From Shewanella sp. HN-41 (lineage in GTDB: Bacteria > Pseudomonadota > Gammaproteobacteria > Enterobacterales > Shewanellaceae), in contig NZ_AFOZ01000040.1 of assembly GCF_000217915.1 (NCBI RefSeq), forward strand, positions 1-64,000: a stretch of DNA of 64,000 bases. Reading direction: 5' to 3'. This document shows positions 59,271-64,000 of the stretch, in pieces. The notes beneath the pieces are model-generated. The model saw only the letters and a program-made list of their open reading frames with translations, was not told the origin of the DNA and did no database searches. Each line of letters opens with the position of its first letter. Position 1 is the first letter of the stretch. A program made the translations under genes and the position numbers.

Positions 59271-59696
59271 GTGCTTTTCTGCCCTTAACTTTAACGCTTT
59301 ATTCATTTCTTCAAACGAAGCAGTAAATACTTTTTCAATTTTATGCCAAAGAAAAAATGGCAAAACGCCTGAAAATATTTCTCCGTGAATAACTCGTGTT
59401 TCAACTGGGGAAATGGCTTCAAAAATAAAATAATGTTTTCCAGTAAACAGAACACCTCTCTCGGCAAGAAAGCAGGCTTCTTTACCATAAATAACTTTTT
59501 CTACTTTGGGATCAGCGAATCTAGCTTTGCCATTAGATAGTACAACTTTAATTTTTAAGAATTCACCTTCATTAAGCGATCCTTGAATCTCAGTTAAAAA
59601 TGGATTCCACTCATGGTATCTTTTAAAGTCCGAAAATATGTCCCATACGCTCTCTAACGATGCATCAATCTGAATTTGAGTTTCTATTTTTTTCAT
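59265..59696 (-). CDS. SRPBCC-domain protein (cassette gene)
   Basis: This 143-residue protein has the helix-grip fold pattern IQIDASLESVWDIFSDFKRY then WNPFLTEIQGS and the C-terminal helix VFTASFEEMNKALKLRAE. SRPBCC proteins bind small hydrophobic ligands or act as cyclases; the ligand here is unknown. The ATG at 59696 was chosen because MKKIETQIQID matches family starts. Upstream, at 59725-59736, lies an attC-like end and then the IS110 fragment, so the insertion sits at the cassette boundary. Confidence 0.8.
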   Translation of the reverse strand: MKKIETQIQIDASLESVWDIFSDFKRYHEWNPFLTEIQGSLNEGEFLKIKVVLSNGKARFADPKVEKVIYGKEACFLAERGVLFTGKHYFIFEAISPVETRVIHGEIFSGVLPFFLWHKIEKVFTASFEEMNKALKLRAEKHT

Positions 59697-59724
59697 AGAT
59701 GGCTTCCGATACCAAGATACACAG

Positions 59725-59736
59725 ACATAACTCCCC
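59725..59736 (-). repeat. attC right end next to an IS110-type fragment
   Basis: The minus strand reads GGGGAGTTATGTC, the right end of an attC. The IS110 fragment begins a few bases further right, so the site was cut by that element. Confidence 0.45.
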
Positions 59737-59744
59737 ACAAAGAT

Positions 59745-60132
59745 GCTGATCTCCAATCAATCGTGGGTTAGCTGAAAGCTAGAGCCATAATAGTTTTGTC
59801 AAAGAAACTAAAAATTGGAGATCAGCATGATAAAACATAACATACTTTTCATTGGCTTAGATACTCATAAAGCATTCGTCGAGGTCGCCTACATCGAAGA
59901 TGATTATGGGGCACAAGCGGTACATTACGGCCGCGTTTCTAGTGCAAAAGCCTCCATCACTAAACTAGCAAAACAATTTCAATCCAAGTATCCAGATGCA
60001 ACACTGCACTTTGTCTACGAAGCAGGCCCTTGTGGCTATTGGATCTATCGTCTCCTCACTAGCTTAGGCCACTGTTGCTACGTTATCGCGCCAGCAAAAA
60101 AGATAAAAAGATGGGACAGGCATAACTTCTAG
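59745..60132 (+). mobile_element. Truncated IS110/IS1111-type insertion sequence
   Basis: The left part holds a perfect 13-base inverted repeat (GCTGATCTCCAAT at 59745-59757, ATTGGAGATCAGC at 59814-59826) around 56 bases. The right arm includes the ribosome binding site of the transposase. The element ends abruptly with the transposase fragment. IS1111-attC elements are known to insert at attC sites, which fits this location. Confidence 0.6.
59827..60132 (+). pseudogene. IS110-family transposase N-terminal fragment
   Basis: The 101 residues begin MIKHNILFIGLDTHKAFVEV, the DEDD-type N-terminal domain of IS110-family transposases. FVYEAGPCGYWIYRLLTSLG and CYVIAPAKKI follow. The first catalytic Asp is in GLDTHK. 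Normally the sequence continues with P-x-K-x-x-D-x-x-D; here it stops after KRWDRHNF, so the second half of the RuvC-like domain and the C-terminal domain are lost. Confidence 0.75.
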
Positions 60133-60517
60133 GTCGAGCGAGACCCTTTCACATCAACTTTTCTATAGGCAAAGCTTTACTTGGCCTATTTCCCATTTGA
60201 ACTGCGAAACACACCTTGGGGCATTAGCTTTTTAGCTACATGAACAGCGAAAGGATTGGTTCGGCTTGGCATTGTTGCACCAGTGACCTTCTAAAACATG
60301 TTTTAGTCGATCTGGGATGCTTCTTTTAAAAGAAATAGGCGGCGTGTCACTGGGTAAGCAATGACAATTAATACCTCATAACTCATCAGCCTTACTTTGG
60401 AGCGATAACCGTTTACCTAAACAAACAGCTAAAGGAAGTCGTTAGGATTATTGCAGCAGCGACCCTCAACCTAGGGTCGCGGCTTTAAATCTCGCTCATA
60501 GGGATATAGAAACGAGA
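60133..60517. other. Stretch without a recognised gene after the IS fragment
   Basis: No convincing frame is present. A hairpin GCGACCCT/AGGGTCGC (60459-60480) may be a weak stop signal for the leftward gene but has no T-run. It may contain decayed IS sequence that I cannot identify. Confidence 0.35.
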
Positions 60518-61348
60518 CTAGTCTGCTTTAATGACGGTTTGTTTTAGTATTTCTTGGTCATTCTTATACACCACAAGCTCGCCTGGTGGGCTATCGCTGG
60601 TGCCTAAGACGGTGACATAACAATGATACTGGTATGGGCCGCTACGAAATTGGTATGAATGATTACCGCCGCTACCATCGAATACGAGTTTGCCCTTATT
60701 CAGCACTAGATCTGGCTTTTCGCTCAATGGTTTACCCTTTGCCCAAGCGGCATAACGGTATTGGCTGTTGCCCATATTATCGACACGGATGGTAAACTTG
60801 GCGGTTTCCCAAGTTAATTCTGGGCTAACGAACTCACTCACGCTCGCATGTAATGCCGTTTTTTGCTTGGCAATAAGCTCAGCCTTCAATGCTGCCTCTG
60901 TGGATGTTTGAGCATTAATGGCAATAATCTTGCCACCAAAATCCAGCCATACCACACCGCTGCCGAGCATAATGCCGCGCCAACCCATAGTCTGCCAATC
61001 GGCTTCAACCTTAGAATTGGCAATCAGCTCAAGCAGTTGTGGATCGAATACTTGGTTGAAACGTGTAACCATTTCCTGGGTATTTTGAATAGCTGGGATC
61101 GGATATTCGCGTTTAAGTGGGTAAGCCACTCGCTTAGCAATGGCTTCTAGATCATTCGCTTTGGCCGCATCGATAAGCCCTTGCACCAGCGGAATATATT
61201 CCTTTGGCAAAGCCTCATCGGCGGCGTTTGCATTGATGCTTAAACCCATAGTATCGAATATCAACGCGGCATAAAATGCAATGTTGATCAGCTTAATTCC
61301 ACCTAAACCAGCTGATTTGATTATATTTACTGATAAGGAGTGTGACAT
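60518..61348 (-). CDS. Exported protein, unknown
   Basis: This is a 276-residue protein. A long N-terminal signal (about 42 residues with a hydrophobic core INIAFYAALIFDTMGL, then NANAADEALP) suggests export. The body has beta-rich stretches (SYQFRSGPYQYHCYVTVLG) and a repeat-like YPLKREYPIP segment. I do not recognise the family. Base composition is like the core genes. The gene stands alone on the leftward strand. Confidence 0.6.
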   Translation of the reverse strand: MSHSLSVNIIKSAGLGGIKLINIAFYAALIFDTMGLSINANAADEALPKEYIPLVQGLIDAAKANDLEAIAKRVAYPLKREYPIPAIQNTQEMVTRFNQVFDPQLLELIANSKVEADWQTMGWRGIMLGSGVVWLDFGGKIIAINAQTSTEAALKAELIAKQKTALHASVSEFVSPELTWETAKFTIRVDNMGNSQYRYAAWAKGKPLSEKPDLVLNKGKLVFDGSGGNHSYQFRSGPYQYHCYVTVLGTSDSPPGELVVYKNDQEILKQTVIKAD

Positions 61349-61447
61349 CTTTATCCCTTACATCCCAAACGTCTCGGTGAAGACCAAAGGCTAAGAATAA
61401 CATAGGAGCACAGGACTAAAACCTAAGCTGATTGGCGCAACGCCTGA

Positions 61448-62158
61448 CTAAGCCGTCAGCAACAGGTTAGCGTAAATCGCCAGCGCCACCGACATAAAGA
61501 TAACGCCAATTGCCGCATCGATAATCGGCGTCAGTCGCTGCAATTTAAGTTGCACCTGCGCCTTGGACAACATCACAGCGACAAAGCCAAACCATGCAAC
61601 AGAGAGTAACAACAGTAAAATAGCAGCGGCGATTTTAGTGCTGGTGGTTACGCTCGGCGTAATTAAGGCTGAAAACAGGGTTAAGAAAAATACCAATGCT
61701 TTTGGATTCAAGAGATTGGTATAAAGACCAGTCAAAAAACCTTGCCTGCACGACATAGCGCCAGCTAAGCCAGCCGCAACAGGCGCAGTACCTTCAACCT
61801 CGGCAGATCCGATGGTTTCTATCTGTGTTCCAGCATGGATTCTGGCACTCGCTTTACGTTTAGCCAGTATCGCAATGCCTGCGCGCAGGGCACCAAACCC
61901 CATCCAAGCTAAGTAGGAAGCACCCACAATTTGCACTAATAGATACAGAGTGTGCGAACTCTTAATCAGCAGACTCACTCCCGTCAGGCTTAAAATCGTG
62001 TGGGCTAAAATGGCCACTGAAATCCCCACGGCCGCAGCAATCGCTGTGCTTCTGGGCTGCTGAGTGGCAATCTTGACCATGATGGCGAAGTCGGGTCCAG
62101 GACTGATTAAGGCAACCGTATGGATCACGGCCAAGGTGAGTAATAAAGATAAATCCAT
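61448..62158 (-). CDS. LysE/RhtB-family amino-acid exporter
   Basis: This 236-residue inner-membrane protein has six hydrophobic helices. The family signature at the N-terminus is ISPGPDFAIMVKIATQQPRS. LNPKALVFFLTLFSAL is the second conserved segment. The family exports homoserine, threonine, lysine or other amino acids. The ATG at 62158 was chosen because it has GGAG upstream and starts MDLSLLLTLAVIH. An insert of about 30 residues (ARIHAGTQIETIGSAEVEG) is longer than usual. The AraC gene on its upstream side may regulate it. Confidence 0.85.
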   Translation of the reverse strand: MDLSLLLTLAVIHTVALISPGPDFAIMVKIATQQPRSTAIAAAVGISVAILAHTILSLTGVSLLIKSSHTLYLLVQIVGASYLAWMGFGALRAGIAILAKRKASARIHAGTQIETIGSAEVEGTAPVAAGLAGAMSCRQGFLTGLYTNLLNPKALVFFLTLFSALITPSVTTSTKIAAAILLLLLSVAWFGFVAVMLSKAQVQLKLQRLTPIIDAAIGVIFMSVALAIYANLLLTA

Positions 62159-62411
62159 AGATATGCGGCTCCGCAAAAAGGTTATTAACGATAACAGAGG
62201 CAGCCAGTATGGCAATTTGTCGCTGGGCTGAATTGTAATAAATTGCACTATTTTGTTTTATTCGAATCAGTGTTTTTGATTCAGTGACTTTCGAGGCAAC
62301 AGTTCTCTAATCAATGATGTTCTAAATGACGCTGTTGAAGTAACAGTCTTCAAATCAACAGCGTTAAAAGCCGCAATATTCAACTCTGCAATCGTCAAAA
62401 GACGGGAAAAA

Positions 62412-63254
62412 CTACAGCATGCGTCGCTGAAATTGCACCGGCGATAATAGGAATGCCTGCTTAAAGGCTTTATTTAAATGGCTCTGGTCGAAAAATCCGA
62501 ATTGCTGCGCCACATCCGCCACTAGAGCGCCATGGCTTAAGGATTTTTTCGCCAATTCTAAACGCACTCGCTTGAGATAAGCATGGGGAGTCATCCCTGT
62601 TGCCTGTTTAAATTGCCGTAAAAACTGAAACTTACTTAAGCTCACTTCATTGGCTAAGGCTTCAAGCTGAGTATTGTGCCAAGGCTCATCGTGTATTCGC
62701 TGTTTCACTAAGCTTACCTGTAACTTAGATAACCCCTGCTGCTCGCTCGGCTTAGATATACCAGATGAAACGCCACTAGGGTAACGCGCTAGCAACAGAT
62801 GGATAAAGTTCAGTAAATGGGACTCACCCGCGAGCGCACTGCATTGGCCTTGGATTAATAGCTCATGTAGCCGAATAAAATATTGGTAAAGCGTTGGGTC
62901 ATCCACCATAGGCGCGCTGAAAAAGTGCTCCTTCAAACCCAGTTCTTGACTGACTTCATTCATGTATTCCACGGGGATAGACATGACTTTCACCCGATAA
63001 CCGTCGGCATCGCGGCTCTGGCCATCGTGGGTTTCGTCAGGGTTTAAGGTCGATAGACTGTGCGGACCGAGTTGATAACTGCTGCCCTTATTTACGAACT
63101 GCTGCGCACCTTGGGTGACCACACCTAAGTGGTAATCCAGATGCACGTGTTTATCAAAGCTGAAATGAGTGAATTCCGCCTGACTCAGTTCTATGCCTGA
63201 TAAGCTGGGATGGCGCCAATAGTTAATGTTTTCAATGGGTGTTGCTGTACTCAT
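62412..63254 (-). CDS. AraC-family transcription regulator
   Basis: This 280-residue regulator has an N-terminal cupin-like sensor (HFSFDKHVHLDYHLGVVTQG, LGPHSLSTLNPDETHDGQ) and two C-terminal helix-turn-helix motifs (LANEVSLSKFQFLRQFKQAT and VADVAQQFGFFDQSHLNKAF). Such proteins paired with LysE-type exporters usually activate them. It lies 253 bases upstream of the LysE gene on the same strand. The effector is unknown. Confidence 0.88.
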   Translation of the reverse strand: MSTATPIENINYWRHPSLSGIELSQAEFTHFSFDKHVHLDYHLGVVTQGAQQFVNKGSSYQLGPHSLSTLNPDETHDGQSRDADGYRVKVMSIPVEYMNEVSQELGLKEHFFSAPMVDDPTLYQYFIRLHELLIQGQCSALAGESHLLNFIHLLLARYPSGVSSGISKPSEQQGLSKLQVSLVKQRIHDEPWHNTQLEALANEVSLSKFQFLRQFKQATGMTPHAYLKRVRLELAKKSLSHGALVADVAQQFGFFDQSHLNKAFKQAFLLSPVQFQRRML

Positions 63255-63415
63255 CGCTCGTGGCTATTACCTATAACATCAGCATTAAAACTGGGGGAAC
63301 TCAAATCCACTGAGGTTCATTCTAGCCTTCATTGTCAGCGCGGGAATAGTAAATTATTGCAGTCATATCGTTTGATGGCGTTTAAGCTTGCCAGCTTAAT
63401 TAGCGCCGAAGAAAA

Positions 63416-63440
63416 ACAAAAACGCCCAACGTTATGGGCG
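63416..63440 (-). terminator. Terminator after the edge gene
   Basis: On the minus strand CGCCCA and TGGGCG pair around six bases, followed by TTTTTG. It lies 30 bases after the stop of the 63471 gene. Confidence 0.6.
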
Positions 63441-63470
63441 CTTATTGATAGTAGGCTCTAGGTTCAGCAC

Positions 63471-64000
63471 TTAATGTGAATGGTTACCGTGTCCGCCTTG
63501 GGCTTCAATCGCTTGGCCTTCGCTGTTATAAAAACCACTGCTGCCGTGTTCGATAAAACCTTGGTTGATCATCTTAGCGATAAAAGGATCGGACTCACTG
63601 TCGCCCACATCGGCAAAATCAATATCTTGATAATCTTGCGTTAATACCACAAAAGCATCGCTATCAAATGGCTCTACGTCCACCAGCTTGTAGGTTAGAT
63701 TCGGTTGCGATTGGCCTAAGATAAACTCAGCTGGCAGGCCGATAGTATCAATCCAAACAAGCTCACTCTCTAAGCCGTTCACTTTACCTTCAAAGCCTTG
63801 AGTCGCAAAACACGCCTCTTGCTTCGCTTGTGTTTTGGTCATATGGGTCGGCAATGCTGGCGATACCACATGGTACAGTTGATCACGATCGTGCTGAATG
63901 TTGAGTGCGCGTAAATCACCTTTACGGTAAGTCACAGAACGTTTTTCAACGGGGAAATAGCGCACGTACTCGCCATTGCTCGACCATTGTTCAAATGTTG
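63471..64000 (-). CDS. Protein of unknown function, cut by the window edge
   Basis: The frame is open to the end of the window, so the N-terminus lies outside. The visible part reads FEQWSSNGEYVRYFPVEKRS onward, about 176 residues, ending in a His-rich tail (GGHGNHSH) that could bind metal. A cysteine lies in KQEACFATQGF. No family is recognised. The stop is followed by a terminator. A GTG inside the frame at 63965 is not taken as the start because coding continues upstream. Confidence 0.6.
   Translation of the reverse strand, partial: TFEQWSSNGEYVRYFPVEKRSVTYRKGDLRALNIQHDRDQLYHVVSPALPTHMTKTQAKQEACFATQGFEGKVNGLESELVWIDTIGLPAEFILGQSQPNLTYKLVDVEPFDSDAFVVLTQDYQDIDFADVGDSESDPFIAKMINQGFIEHGSSGFYNSEGQAIEAQGGHGNHSH

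Noticed and set aside
60459-60480. Rho-independent terminator after the 60518-61348 gene
   Set aside because: The stem is good, but no T-run follows on the minus strand.
63210-63461. Rightward ORF of 83 codons
   Set aside because: It overlaps the AraC start and a terminator, and shows no known motif.

Overview
The window looks like a chromosome segment of a Shewanella-type marine gammaproteobacterium. The evidence is gene order: rpsF-priB-rpsR-rplI, dnaB-alr, rlmB-rnr-motX-purA, rplM-rpsI-zapE-degQ-degS, murA-ibaG-mla and kdsD-kdsC-lpt-rpoN-hpf-ptsN-rapZ-npr-mgtE. A sodium-type flagellar motor gene (motX), a DPP11-like S46 peptidase and a Fur-regulated TonB receptor with a PKHD hydroxylase fit the same group. 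No tRNA, rRNA or CRISPR array was seen.

Layout. Positions 1-1.1 kb hold two exported or membrane proteins of unknown role. Positions 1.1-7.4 kb read as a decayed integron: leftward cassettes with attC sites that overlap the stop codons, an IS4-family relic, attI-like repeats, and a rightward fragment resembling the start of an integron integrase. Positions 7.8-31 kb are mostly core: iron uptake, a CheX-like protein, alr and dnaB, an S46 peptidase, ribosomal proteins, an MFS transporter, rlmB, rnr, motX, purA, rplM/rpsI, zapE, degQ and degS. At 32.5-35.6 kb sits an accessory HscC-type Hsp70 with a divergent J-domain/RDD membrane protein.

Positions 36-49.7 kb form the envelope block: murA, ibaG, mlaBCDEF, then kdsD-kdsC-lptCAB-rpoN-hpf-ptsN-rapZ-npr and mgtE. 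These act together on peptidoglycan, outer-membrane lipid asymmetry, LPS core sugar synthesis and export, and the nitrogen phosphotransferase/sigma-54 circuit. murA carries an apparent one-base homopolymer insertion. Positions 49.7-57.7 kb hold an orphan ModA, an OmpA-like lipoprotein, a small accessory patch with a transposase-like HTH fragment and three tandem structured repeats, a RIO kinase, a DUF2799 protein, a PAP2 phosphatase and a frameshifted GGDEF/EAL protein.

Positions 57.8-59.8 kb are a second cassette cluster (GFA, NIPSNAP, exported protein, SRPBCC) without an integrase, ended by a truncated IS110/IS1111-type element lying in an attC-like site. The window closes with an exported protein, a LysE exporter, an AraC regulator and a protein that runs off the edge.

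The strongest candidates for something undescribed are the three tandem structured elements at 52.33-52.76 kb, whose stem arms differ in sequence but keep pairing. Next come the two cassette clusters of unknown genes. All calls come from reading the sequence; no database search was run.
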